Origin: Pseudomonas sp. MTM4
GTDB lineage: Bacteria; Pseudomonadota; Gammaproteobacteria; Pseudomonadales; Pseudomonadaceae
Direction: 5' to 3'
Assembly (NCBI RefSeq): GCF_019355055.1
Contig: NZ_CP048411.1
Location: 1,612,001-1,676,000, forward strand
Length of the DNA stretch: 64,000 nucleotides
The notes under the pieces were generated by a model that searched no databases, was not told the origin of the DNA, and saw nothing but the letters and a program-made list of their open reading frames with translations. The translations under genes and the position numbers were made by a program. This document shows, piece by piece, positions 18,967 to 27,687 of this stretch (position 1 is the first letter of the stretch; each line of letters opens with the position of its first letter).

Positions 18967-19926
18967 TTAAACGAGCTGCTCGAGCTCCGGCACGATCTCG
19001 AACAAGTCACCCACCAGGCCGTAATCGGCGACCTGGAAGATTGGCGCTTCTTCGTCCTTGTTGATCGCGACGATCACTTTGGAGTCTTTCATACCGGCCA
19101 GGTGCTGAATGGCCCCCGAGATACCCACGGCGATGTACAGCTGCGGCGCAACGATCTTGCCGGTCTGACCGACCTGCATGTCGTTCGGTACGAAGCCGGC
19201 GTCGACCGCCGCGCGCGAGGCGCCAACGGCAGCGCCGAGCTTGTCGGCCAGCGAGTACAGGTGCTTGAAGTTCTCACCGTTCTGCATGCCGCGACCGCCA
19301 GAGACAACGATCTTGGCAGCGGTCAGCTCGGGACGGTCGGACTTGGCCAGTTCTTCACCCACGAACGAAGAAATGCCCTTGTCGCCAGTGCCCGAAACCT
19401 GCTCGACGGCAGCCGAACCACCTTCTGCCTTGACCGGATCGAAACCGGTGGCACGCACGGTGATCACCTTGATCGGCGCGCTGGATTGCACTGTGGCAAT
19501 GGCGTTACCGGCATAGATCGGGCGCTTGAAGGTATCAGCGCTCTCGACGGCGATGATCTCGGAGATCTGGTCGACGTCCAGCTGCGCTGCAACCCGCGGC
19601 AGGGAGTTCTTGCCGTTAGTGGTCGCGGCAGCCAGTACGTGGCTGTAGGCGGCCGGCGAGGCTCCTTGCGCCAGGCCGGCAATCAGCGGCGCGACGTTTT
19701 CCGGCAGCTGGTGGGCGTAGGCTGCATCGTCGGCGACCAGTACCTTGGTCACACCTTCGATCTTGGCAGCTGCTTCGCCGATGGCACCGCAGCCGCTACC
19801 AGCGACCAGTACATGAATGTCGCCGCCAATGGTTTGGGCGGCAATCCGCTTTGCGGCAGCCACAGTGTTGAGGGTCGCAGCAGCCAGAACGGCGTTGTTG
19901 TGTTCAGCGATAACCAGGATAGTCAT
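18967..19926 (-). CDS. etfA: Electron transfer flavoprotein alpha subunit
   Basis: A 319-residue ETF-alpha (FAD-binding subunit). The conserved C-terminal FAD region is seen in [23 protein letters not shown] and [17 protein letters not shown]. With EtfB it accepts electrons from acyl-CoA dehydrogenases and other flavin dehydrogenases and passes them to ETF-quinone oxidoreductase. The start ATG follows directly on the etfB stop (TAAATG), so the two are co-translated. A terminator follows. Confidence 0.97.
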   Translation of the reverse strand: MTILVIAEHNNAVLAAATLNTVAAAKRIAAQTIGGDIHVLVAGSGCGAIGEAAAKIEGVTKVLVADDAAYAHQLPENVAPLIAGLAQGASPAAYSHVLAAATTNGKNSLPRVAAQLDVDQISEIIAVESADTFKRPIYAGNAIATVQSSAPIKVITVRATGFDPVKAEGGSAAVEQVSGTGDKGISSFVGEELAKSDRPELTAAKIVVSGGRGMQNGENFKHLYSLADKLGAAVGASRAAVDAGFVPNDMQVGQTGKIVAPQLYIAVGISGAIQHLAGMKDSKVIVAINKDEEAPIFQVADYGLVGDLFEIVPELEQLV

Positions 19927-20676
19927 TTAGATTACCTTCGCCTCGTTCTTCAGTTTCTCGACCAGTTCAGCCACGGACTTGACCTTGATGCCCGCGCTAC
20001 GGGCAGCCGGTGCTTCGACTTTCAGGGTCTTCACGGTGGAGGTGGTGGTGACACCCAGCGCGTCTGGAGTCAGAACTTCCAACGGCTTCTTCTTGGCCTT
20101 CATGATGTTCGGCAACGACGCATAGCGCGGCTCGTTCAGGCGCAGGTCGGTAGTAACGATCGCCGGCAGGTTCAGCGCAACGGTCTGTGCGCCGCCGTCG
20201 ATTTCGCGCTCGACTTTGACCTTGTCGCCTTCCACTTCGACTTTCGAGGCGAAGGTGCCCTGGGCGTAGCCAGTCAACGCGCCGAGCATCTGGCCGGTCT
20301 GGTTGTTGTCGCTGTCGATGGCCTGCTTGCCAAGGATGACCAGCTGCGGCTGCTCCTTGTCGACGACCGCTTTGAGCAGCTTGGCCACGGCCAGGGAGTT
20401 GAGTTCTTCGGTCGATTCGACCAGCACAGCGCGATCGGCGCCCAGTGCCAGCGCGGTGCGCAGCTGCTCTTGGGCAGCGGTCGGACCAATGGAAACCACG
20501 ACGATTTCGCTCGCCACGCCCTTTTCTTTCAGGCGCACGGCTTCTTCCACGGCGATTTCGCAGAAGGGGTTCATCGACATCTTGACGTTGGCGAGGTCGA
20601 CGCCGGAGTTGTCCGCCTTGACGCGAACCTTGACGTTGTAATCGACCACTCGTTTGACAGCTACAAGAACCTTCAT
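19927..20676 (-). CDS. etfB: Electron transfer flavoprotein beta subunit
   Basis: A 249-residue ETF-beta, carrying AMP in the heterodimer. The N-terminus [20 protein letters not shown] and the internal signature [20 protein letters not shown] with [21 protein letters not shown] are diagnostic. The start at 20676 agrees with the family length. The frame extends 43 codons upstream but that part overlaps the promoter region and is not conserved-looking. Divergent from the ETF-quinone oxidoreductase gene with a shared control region. Confidence 0.97.
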   Translation of the reverse strand: MKVLVAVKRVVDYNVKVRVKADNSGVDLANVKMSMNPFCEIAVEEAVRLKEKGVASEIVVVSIGPTAAQEQLRTALALGADRAVLVESTEELNSLAVAKLLKAVVDKEQPQLVILGKQAIDSDNNQTGQMLGALTGYAQGTFASKVEVEGDKVKVEREIDGGAQTVALNLPAIVTTDLRLNEPRYASLPNIMKAKKKPLEVLTPDALGVTTTSTVKTLKVEAPAARSAGIKVKSVAELVEKLKNEAKVI

Positions 20677-20878
20677 GGATTCCTCGTTACTCTCCGGTGA
20701 ATAGAATTTCGCCGAGGCGAACCGAGCCGTGCTCGAGATCCGGGCCATCGATCGGCCATGGACTGTTCGGCGAGCGCAAACTGCCCGTATCTTGACTGCA
20801 GGCAATAGCCGGGGTCAATAACGCATATACCCAGCTATAAACGCAGTTTCGCCATACTAAACAGGCTCGAGGAAAATT

Positions 20879-20892
20879 CAAACAAACGTTTG
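20879..20892. promoter_or_regulatory. PsrA-like operator in the etf divergent region
   Basis: CAAAC, four bases, GTTTG: an exact match to the published PsrA consensus form G/CAAAC-N2-4-GTTTG/C. It also contains the perfect palindrome ACAAACGTTTGT (20882-20893). It lies immediately upstream of the -35 box of the ETF-QO promoter and between the two divergent genes. PsrA, a TetR-family sensor of long-chain fatty acids, controls beta-oxidation and etf genes in Pseudomonas. Binding here is inferred. Confidence 0.72.
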
Positions 20893-20894
20893 TA

Positions 20895-20923
20895 TTGGAC
20901 CCTTTACGGCGGCTATATATAAT
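20895..20923 (+). promoter_or_regulatory. Sigma-70 promoter of the ETF-QO gene
   Basis: TTGGAC, 17 bases, TATAAT: perfect -10 and four-of-six -35 at optimal spacing. The ATG is about 78 bases downstream of the -10 box. The PsrA-like site ends three bases before the -35. Confidence 0.75.
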
Positions 20924-21001
20924 GCGCCAGCTCGGCTTGATCAGGGACACGATCCAGCCCTCCATCTATAGAACAATCAAGCCTTGAGTAGGAGATAGCC
21001 A

Positions 21002-22657
21002 ATGGAACGCGAATACATGGAATTCGACGTAGTCATCGTCGGCGCCGGCCCCGCGGGCCTGTCCGCTGCCTGCCGACTGAAGCAGCGAGCCGCTGATGCC
21101 GGAAAGGAAATCAGCGTTTGCGTCGTCGAGAAGGGTTCCGAAGTAGGCGCCCACATTCTGTCTGGCGCCGTGTTCGAGCCGCGCGCGCTGAATGAACTGT
21201 TCCCCAACTGGAAAGAACTCGAAGCGCCGCTCAACACCCCGGTCAAGCGCGACGACATCTATCTGCTCAAGAACGCCGAAGCGGCTCGCAAGCTGCCCAA
21301 TGCACTGGTCCCCAAAACCATGCATAACGAGGGCAACTACATCATTTCGCTCGGCAACCTTTGCCGCTGGCTGGCCCAGCAGGCAGAGAACCTGGGTGTC
21401 GAAATCTACCCAGGCTTTGCCGCCCAGGAAGCACTCATCGACGACCAAGGCGTGGTTCGCGGCATTCTTACCGGTGACCTCGGCGTGGACCGTGAAGGCA
21501 ACCCGAAGGAAGGCATGTATACACCCGGCATGGAACTGCGCGCAAAATACACGCTGTTCGCCGAAGGCTGCCGCGGTCATATCGGCAAGCAGCTGATCAA
21601 TCGTTTCCAGCTCAATGCCAATGTCGATCCGCAACATTACGGCATCGGCATCAAGGAGCTGTGGGACATCGACCCGGCCAAGCACGAACAGGGCCTGGTC
21701 GTGCATACCGCAGGCTGGCCACTCGACGACGAAAACACCGGCGGCTCTTTCCTTTATCACTTGGAAAACAACCAAGTGGTGGTCGGCCTGATCGTCGACC
21801 TGTCCTACAGCAACCCGTTCCTATCCCCATTCGATGAATTCCAGCGCTACAAGCATCACCCAGTGATCAAGCAGTACCTGGAAGGCGGCAAGCGTGTTTC
21901 CTATGGTGCACGTGCCATCGCCAAGGGCGGCATCAATAGCTTGCCGAAGATGGTTTTCAACGGTGGCGCACTGATCGGCTGCGACGCCGGCACACTGAAT
22001 TTCGCCAAGATCAAGGGCAGCCATACCGCAATGAAGTCCGGCATGCTGGCCGCCGAAGCGGTGGCTGACGCCTTGTTCGCGGGCCGCGAGGGTGGTGACG
22101 AGCTGACCGGCTACGAAGAAGGCTTCAAGGCCAGCTGGCTCTACCAGGAGCTATACGCCAGCCGCAATTTCGGCGCTGCGATTCACAAGTGGGGTGCGGT
22201 TAAGGGTGGCGCGTTCAACTTCATCGATCAGAACATCTTCGGCGGCAAGATTCCGTTCACGCTGCATGACACCAAGCCGGATTACGCATGCCTGAAGACC
22301 GCAGCAGAATCGAAGAAGATCGACTATCCCAAGCCTGACGGCAAGCTCAGCTTCGACAAGCTCAGCTCGGTGTTCCTCTCCAACACCAACCATGAAGAAG
22401 AGCAGCCGGTTCACCTCAAGCTGACCGATCCAAGCATTCCCATCGAGAAGAATCTGCCACTGTACGACGAGCCCGCGCAGCGCTACTGCCCGGCCGGCGT
22501 CTATGAAGTGGTAGCCAATGACGATGGCAGCAAGCGCTTTCAGATCAACGCGCAGAACTGCGTGCACTGCAAGACCTGCGACATCAAGGACCCTGCCCAG
22601 AACATCACCTGGGTAGCGCCGGAGGGAACCGGGGGGCCCAACTACCCCAACATGTAA
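21002..22657 (+). CDS. Electron transfer flavoprotein-ubiquinone oxidoreductase
   Basis: A 551-residue ETF-QO that takes electrons from ETF to the quinone pool at the inner membrane. The N-terminal FAD site is VVIVGAGPAGLSAA (about 10-23). The C-terminal 4Fe-4S ferredoxin-like site has cysteines in RYCPAGVYE and NCVHCKTCDIKDP. Length is normal. The ribosome-binding site TAGGAGA precedes the ATG. It is divergent from etfBA, the usual arrangement in Pseudomonas, and a strong terminator follows the stop. Confidence 0.96.
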   Translation: MEREYMEFDVVIVGAGPAGLSAACRLKQRAADAGKEISVCVVEKGSEVGAHILSGAVFEPRALNELFPNWKELEAPLNTPVKRDDIYLLKNAEAARKLPNALVPKTMHNEGNYIISLGNLCRWLAQQAENLGVEIYPGFAAQEALIDDQGVVRGILTGDLGVDREGNPKEGMYTPGMELRAKYTLFAEGCRGHIGKQLINRFQLNANVDPQHYGIGIKELWDIDPAKHEQGLVVHTAGWPLDDENTGGSFLYHLENNQVVVGLIVDLSYSNPFLSPFDEFQRYKHHPVIKQYLEGGKRVSYGARAIAKGGINSLPKMVFNGGALIGCDAGTLNFAKIKGSHTAMKSGMLAAEAVADALFAGREGGDELTGYEEGFKASWLYQELYASRNFGAAIHKWGAVKGGAFNFIDQNIFGGKIPFTLHDTKPDYACLKTAAESKKIDYPKPDGKLSFDKLSSVFLSNTNHEEEQPVHLKLTDPSIPIEKNLPLYDEPAQRYCPAGVYEVVANDDGSKRFQINAQNCVHCKTCDIKDPAQNITWVAPEGTGGPNYPNM

Positions 22658-22663
22658 AACAAG

Positions 22664-22687
22664 AAAGGCTCCTGCGGGAGCCTTTTT
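22664..22687 (+). terminator. Rho-independent terminator after ETF-QO gene
   Basis: Stem AAAGGCTCC/GGAGCCTTT with a four-base loop and trailing T-tract, seven bases after the stop codon. Confidence 0.92.
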
Positions 22688-22749
22688 CATATCCATTGTT
22701 TCGGCTGGTCCAAAATGCGTATCGGACGGATCGCCTCATTCAATCATGA

Positions 22750-23316
22750 CTATTCAGCGCGCCCGATCGGAAAGAATTGCCCGCTACTCCAGACACCCAG
22801 CCAACCGGCACTGTCAATTTCTCGCGGCACGGCCAGCTCCACCAGCTGATAGAAGACGTTGCGATGAATCAGCGCTTCGAGGTTGGCACGCATATGTACA
22901 TAGGGCGCCGGCTCCTGGGTCGCCGGGTCGAACTCGACGCGTATGGGATGCTCCGGCCCTGCTTCGGCTTCATCGCCGACATTGGTGACGAAGCGAAGCA
23001 CCTGCGCCTCGCCACTCCCCTCCACTTCCAGCCCAACCGCCACGAAAGGCGCATCGTCCACCTTGATGCCAACCTTTTCTACCGGCGTCACCAGAAAGTA
23101 ATCATCGCCGTCGCGCCGGATGACCGTGGAAAACAGCCGTACCATCGCAGGCCTGCCGATCGGCGTGCCCATGTAGAACCAGCTGCCGTCACGGGCGATT
23201 CGCATGTCCAGATCGCCACAGAACGGCGGGTTCCACAGGTGTACCGGCGGCATGCCCTTCTTCTCGGCCTTCGGAATCTGGCTCAGCAGATCCGCAGCTT
23301 TCCCAGAATTGCTCAT
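22750..23316 (-). CDS. DUF1285 domain protein
   Basis: A 188-residue cytoplasmic protein matching the DUF1285 family. Recognisable blocks are VHLWNPPFCGDLDMRIARDG, WFYMGTPIGRPAMVRLFSTV and the C-terminal FYQLVELAV with SSGQFFPIG. The biochemical function is unknown. It lies ten bases after the DUF4823 gene and is probably co-transcribed with it. Present at the same position next to the ETF genes in other pseudomonads. Confidence 0.88.
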   Translation of the reverse strand: MSNSGKAADLLSQIPKAEKKGMPPVHLWNPPFCGDLDMRIARDGSWFYMGTPIGRPAMVRLFSTVIRRDGDDYFLVTPVEKVGIKVDDAPFVAVGLEVEGSGEAQVLRFVTNVGDEAEAGPEHPIRVEFDPATQEPAPYVHMRANLEALIHRNVFYQLVELAVPREIDSAGWLGVWSSGQFFPIGRAE

Positions 23317-23326
23317 AAGCGACTCC

Positions 23327-23929
23327 TCAGCGACTAAGGCCTGTCAGGCGCCGGGCATAGTCGCGCAAAGGCGGCCCCAACAGTACCTGTGGTGTCGCGT
23401 CATAAATGTTCAACAGTCCGCCACGGCTTCGAATACGCGCCGTATCGACCAAATATCTAGTGCCGGTCTCGATGAGCATCAGCTGAATCACGCTGGTGTC
23501 CACACCCAGACGATCCAGAGCGCGCTGATCGTTGAACTCATCGAAACTACCGATGCGGTCGTCTGCAGCGGCAAAACGTGTGTATAGCAAGTAATGGGCA
23601 CCTGCGGAGGCCGCCTGGTTCAACGCTTCCTCCAACCCGGCAGGTTCAGGGGCACGACGGACGAGCGGAAAGTACTCGACGAAGCCCTTGAACGCCTCCT
23701 CGGCAACCACGTTTGGCCGCGGATAGGCATCGCCCGGCGGGACGAAGTGGCCCTGAGCGATGTAGATGAACGAATCGGGCTGCAGACGCCAGGATGCCGA
23801 TCTCACCGTCTCACTGTGATTGAGAATGCCCACGTCTCGCAGTTGATGGCGAGTACCCTCAGCCATATCGCTGACCTTCATACACCCGCTCAATAGCAAC
23901 ACGGCTGCGATAAGGCTCCACACTTTCAT
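23327..23929 (-). CDS. DUF4823 lipoprotein
   Basis: A 200-residue lipoprotein: MKVWSLIAAVLLLSGC with C16 as lipidation site. The globular part carries YIAQGHFVPPGDAYP and AGAHYLLYTRFAAADDR, as in DUF4823. Unknown function. I start at the second of two tandem ATGs, which has AGGA six bases upstream. The upstream extension to 23968 is not signal-like. Confidence 0.82.
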   Translation of the reverse strand: MKVWSLIAAVLLLSGCMKVSDMAEGTRHQLRDVGILNHSETVRSASWRLQPDSFIYIAQGHFVPPGDAYPRPNVVAEEAFKGFVEYFPLVRRAPEPAGLEEALNQAASAGAHYLLYTRFAAADDRIGSFDEFNDQRALDRLGVDTSVIQLMLIETGTRYLVDTARIRSRGGLLNIYDATPQVLLGPPLRDYARRLTGLSR

Positions 23930-24416
23930 CATCGTTCCTGCCTCTGACGGAAAACCGGCGGATAGCAAAGCGATGCAGCAAACGAGCCAGTTCTACGCAA
24001 GCGCTAAGACCACCTCGCCATGCATAGCGCAGCGGATTTGCAATGGCGCTGCGGTCTGCGCCGACAAACCGCCTGCCCGGGTTAAAAACATTCTTTGGGC
24101 GCTCGATAGCGGACGTATATCCGCAGCGAAACACGAATGCATTCCGACGATAGAAAACACGTTCAACAAAGAGCGCTTACTGAGCGCAGCTCTTTCTGAC
24201 GAAAGCCGCCCTAACACCGCGGGAAACTGCAACAAGCGTAGTCAAATACGCCAGCTGCGGTCGAGTCAAAGTCGCAGTGGTCGTCCCGGTAACTTGTTCC
24301 ATTTCTTAAGCACTGCAATGGAGTGAAGCTGGCTCGATCAACCGCGCGTGGCGATTCCGTCGCACGGCTGGTGACTGATCGAGTCATAAGCCTGACGAAA
24401 CGGATCTGGAGGCTTA
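23930..24416. other. 487-bp intergenic region without recognised gene
   Basis: No ORF here looks coding. The only structure I see is an inverted pair AAAGAGC (24168-24174) and GCTCTTT (24189-24195) around a smaller GCGC pair, without a T-tract. It must contain the promoters of the two divergent genes, but no clear -35/-10 pair was found. Confidence 0.5.
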
Positions 24417-25484
24417 ATGACCAATCAAGAACAACTGGCCCTGCTTGAGGAGCTCTTGCTTGCGCGTGGTCCCGCAGGCCAGGAGGAAGAGGTCAGGGAA
24501 ATCTGCCGGCGCGAATTGGAACAGTGCTGCGACGAGGTCTGGCAGGATCCAGCAGCAAACCTCATCGGCCGCATCAAGGCTGTCGGCGTTCCGCGTGATG
24601 AAGCGGAGCGCCTTTCAACGCGCGTGATGGCCCATCAGGATGAGATTGCGATGGTCGTCAAACGCATAGACGCTGATGGTCGCTTGAGAGTTGTGGCGCT
24701 GGGCGGGGCGTTTCCAGTCAACTTCGGCATGTGTCCGGTGGATATTCTCGCAGACACACAAACGGTTGCCGGCGCGCTGTCCTTCGGTACCATGCACGGG
24801 ACGAGCGAGTCGAGCCAGTCGATGCACGTGCTCAAGGGAGACGTGCAATGGACCGACGTGCATGTGATTACCCGATACAGCAAGGCGGAACTCGGCGAGC
24901 TAGGCGTGCGCGCCGGCACGCGGGTGGTGCTGAGCCAGCATTGGCGCAAGCCATTCCTAATACGAGATTGCGTTGCAGCCCACTTCCTCGATGACCGAGC
25001 GCCTGTCGTCGCGGCGCTCGTAGCTGCCAGGCGCCTGGCAGAGCGACGGGATGAGTTGCGCGGTGACGTGCTAATTGTCCTGACGACCAATGAAGAGGAA
25101 ACCAACTCCGGGGCGCAGTACGCAGCCCGGACCTTGCCGGGCTCGGTGTGCATCGCGCTTGAGGTCGGGCCGATAGCCGCCGAGTACGATACGCGCCTGG
25201 CCCTCGGCCCCATCGTGCTGACCGGTGATGAGAAGGGCTACTACTCAAAGCAGGTATCGGATGGCCTGCTTAAAGCGGCTGAACGCTGCGGTTACTGTCC
25301 ACAGCCTGCCTTAATGCCCGGATTCGCGTCGGATGCCAGTGCCGTGCTCGGTTCGGGATCCTCACCCCGCGCCGCTTGCCTGGCGATTCCAACCGAGAAC
25401 ACGCACGGCTACGAGGTCATCTTGCAAGAGAGCATGGATGCGTGTGCCAGAACGCTGGTCGATTATCTGGTTTCACTCGAATAG
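24417..25484 (+). CDS. M42-family metallopeptidase
   Basis: A 355-residue protein of the M42/M28-like zinc aminopeptidase group. Expected metal and catalytic motifs are seen in order: AHQDEIAMVVK (His/Asp), AHFLDDRAPVVAAL (bridging Asp), NEEETNSGAQYAA (Glu pair) and ENTHGYEV (C-terminal His). It is predicted to be a cytoplasmic dinuclear-metal aminopeptidase or deacylase. Substrate is unknown. CTGGAGG precedes the ATG. It interrupts the order of genes otherwise shared with P. aeruginosa and stands alone. Confidence 0.82.
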   Translation: MTNQEQLALLEELLLARGPAGQEEEVREICRRELEQCCDEVWQDPAANLIGRIKAVGVPRDEAERLSTRVMAHQDEIAMVVKRIDADGRLRVVALGGAFPVNFGMCPVDILADTQTVAGALSFGTMHGTSESSQSMHVLKGDVQWTDVHVITRYSKAELGELGVRAGTRVVLSQHWRKPFLIRDCVAAHFLDDRAPVVAALVAARRLAERRDELRGDVLIVLTTNEEETNSGAQYAARTLPGSVCIALEVGPIAAEYDTRLALGPIVLTGDEKGYYSKQVSDGLLKAAERCGYCPQPALMPGFASDASAVLGSGSSPRAACLAIPTENTHGYEVILQESMDACARTLVDYLVSLE

Positions 25485-25642
25485 CGCGCCGCATTTGCCG
25501 GTCGTCGGGATACAAGCTTGTTGCCATTCCGTCATTCGGAGAGCGTCCCCCAACCGGAACGACCGGCTCGATATCGCGGATGGGGATGCACTCAACGGGT
25601 TACAGCTCTGTTTGCCCGGCGCCTTTCACCTGACGCGGTGGG

Positions 25643-26263
25643 CTAATCGCGCTTGCGCTTATTACCCATGCGCACACCAATATCCATTAGGAACTGGAAG
25701 AAACCTTCCTGATCCTCCAGCACGTTGCTCCAGAACGGCGAGTGATAAAGCGCTACCGCACCATGCACCAGCGCCCAGGCGGCGCAATAGTGAAAATAGG
25801 GAGGCACATCTTCCAGCTTGCCTTCGGAAATGCGGCCCTTGATCAGCTGGGTCAGATGCTCGAAGTTGGAGGCGCGAATGCGGTGAAGCTCCTCGACCAT
25901 ATCCGGCACCTGATTGCCCTTGACGACTTTCTCCTCGAGACGGTCGAACAGGCGATAACGCTGCGGATCACCCATGCGGAACTCGAAATAGGCACGCGAC
26001 AGCGCCTCTTTGTCCTGGTCTAGGTTGGGCGCATGCAGAAGCTCATTCAGATCCCGCTCGTAATCGAGCATAAGCCGCAGGTAAATCTCCGCCTTGGATT
26101 TGAAATGCTTGTAGATGGTGCCTTTGCCGATGCCAACCATGTCAGCGATCATCTCGACGGTAACGCTGTCCTCTCCCTGCTCCAAGAACAGCTGGAGCGC
26201 AGTATCGAGAATCTCTTGCTCGCGACGGCGGAATTCGCGGACCTTCCGGGGTTCAGTTTGCAT
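25643..26263 (-). CDS. TetR/AcrR-family transcriptional regulator
   Basis: A 206-residue TetR regulator. The helix-turn-helix lies at about residues 36-56 (TVEMIADMVGIGKGTIYKHF), with a helical ligand domain behind. The start ATG at 26263 (MQTEPRKVREF) gives the normal length. An upstream extension to 26341 would overlap the divergent aminotransferase start and includes a non-TetR-like segment. The 70-base divergent gap is where it would be expected to bind; no clean palindrome was recognised. Confidence 0.88.
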   Translation of the reverse strand: MQTEPRKVREFRRREQEILDTALQLFLEQGEDSVTVEMIADMVGIGKGTIYKHFKSKAEIYLRLMLDYERDLNELLHAPNLDQDKEALSRAYFEFRMGDPQRYRLFDRLEEKVVKGNQVPDMVEELHRIRASNFEHLTQLIKGRISEGKLEDVPPYFHYCAAWALVHGAVALYHSPFWSNVLEDQEGFFQFLMDIGVRMGNKRKRD

Positions 26264-26333
26264 AAGAAGCTGCAGCTCAGAGTAGAAGCAGACGATTATG
26301 CCTATCCAGTCAGAAAATGCACGGAACATTCCC

Positions 26334-27467
26334 ATGAGCACATTGAATGACGAATTTCCTCAGATCGAAGGCTTGCGGTACCTGAACCATGCTGCGGTCG
26401 CGCCCTGGCCGCGCCGAGCCGCCGACGCCGTCACTGCGTTCGCCCAGCAGAACACAACGCTCGGCGCGCGCGACTATCCGCAATGGCTTGCGGTCGAAAC
26501 CAGCCTGCGCGGCCGCCTGGCCAGATTGCTCAACGCTCCGTCGTCGGCTGATATCGCCTTGGTCAAGAACACTTCCGAGGCGCTTTCGTTCGTGGCATTC
26601 GGCCTGGACTGGAGAGCAGGTGACCAGATCGTTATCAGTAACGAAGAGTTCCCGTCCAACCGCGTGGTCTGGGAGGCATTGAAACCTCAGGGTGTCGAAG
26701 TGCTACAGGTCAACCTGAAGGGCGATGATCCTGAGGCTGACCTGTTGGCCGCCTGCGGTCCGAAGGTGCGCCTGATGGCGATCAGCGCCGTGCAGTACGC
26801 CAGCGGATTGCGGCTTGACTTGCCGCGCCTTGGCGAAGGCTGCGAACAACGCGGAGTCCTGCTCTGTATCGATGCGATCCAACAGTTGGGAGCCCAACCA
26901 TTCGACGTTCAGCGATACCGCTGCGCCTTCGCCATGGCCGATGGCCACAAATGGCTTCTGGGTCCCGAGGGGCTCGGCGTCTTTTACTGCCGCTGCGATC
27001 TGCGCGCCAAGCTGAAACTTCATGAATACGGCTGGCACATGCTCGAACATGCTGGCGACTACGAGCGCAGCGATTGGCAGCCAGCCCGCAGCGCACGTCG
27101 CTTCGAATGCGGCAGTCCGAATCTGCTAGGGGCCATGGCGCTGGACGCCAGCCTGTCCCTGCTCGAAGAAGTCGGCATGAACGAAGTAGGCTTAGCGCTA
27201 GCAGAGCGCGTCGACTTTCTGCAGCACGAACTGTCAGCCATGCCCGGCGTCGAGCTACTGAGTCCTGCCGACCCGACGCGGCGCGCCGGCATCATCACAT
27301 TCAAGATCGATGGTTGGGACAATCAAGCATTGTTCGAACGCCTCAAGGCGGAGCAGATCGTCTGCGCGCTTCGTGGCGGAGGGATACGGTTTTCGCCACA
27401 CTTCTACACGCGCCCGGAGGTCATCGAGCAGTCGCTGGCAGTGATTCGTGGCCTGCTCGCAAAGTGA
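26334..27467 (+). CDS. Class-V PLP-dependent aminotransferase/cysteine-desulfurase-like enzyme
   Basis: A 377-residue fold-type-I PLP enzyme. The phosphate-contact region is LVKNTSEALSFVAFGL, the cofactor aspartate is D180 in LLCIDAIQQLG, and the Schiff-base lysine is K206 in DGHKWLLGPEG. The C-terminal arginine region RGGGIRFSPHFYT is present. There is no IscS-type mobile cysteine loop, so a desulfurase role is not indicated; isopenicillin-epimerase-like or kynureninase-like members share this shape. I use ATG 26334; ATG 26298 is in frame. Divergent from the TetR gene. Confidence 0.82.
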   Translation: MSTLNDEFPQIEGLRYLNHAAVAPWPRRAADAVTAFAQQNTTLGARDYPQWLAVETSLRGRLARLLNAPSSADIALVKNTSEALSFVAFGLDWRAGDQIVISNEEFPSNRVVWEALKPQGVEVLQVNLKGDDPEADLLAACGPKVRLMAISAVQYASGLRLDLPRLGEGCEQRGVLLCIDAIQQLGAQPFDVQRYRCAFAMADGHKWLLGPEGLGVFYCRCDLRAKLKLHEYGWHMLEHAGDYERSDWQPARSARRFECGSPNLLGAMALDASLSLLEEVGMNEVGLALAERVDFLQHELSAMPGVELLSPADPTRRAGIITFKIDGWDNQALFERLKAEQIVCALRGGGIRFSPHFYTRPEVIEQSLAVIRGLLAK

Positions 27468-27635
27468 GCGCAATCAAGGTACGGGCAGCTATTCCAAATC
27501 CGTTTAAGAACGGCATCAATCGCGCCTGCAAAGTTACCGATCAGGACCAATACTTCAAGCACTGGCCGCGCAATCCCCCAATGCTCGGCCAGCTGAGGGA
27601 GCGAGGAACGTGACCTCATACTCCTAATGGTCTTG

Positions 27636-27665
27636 ACCCGGCTCCTTTGAGGCCGGGTTTTTTTT
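27636..27665 (+). terminator. Rho-independent terminator
   Basis: ACCCGGC/GCCGGGT stem with a nine-base loop followed by eight T residues on the plus strand. It lies 168 bases beyond the aminotransferase stop, with no ORF in between, so it may end a long 3' UTR or a separate small RNA. Confidence 0.88.
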
Positions 27666-27687
27666 GCCTAGCCAGCTGAACGGCTCT

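Noticed and set aside
19102..20700. 532-codon open frame antisense to etfA/etfB
   Set aside because: Opposite two highly conserved genes with normal codon use; composition is that of a shadow frame.
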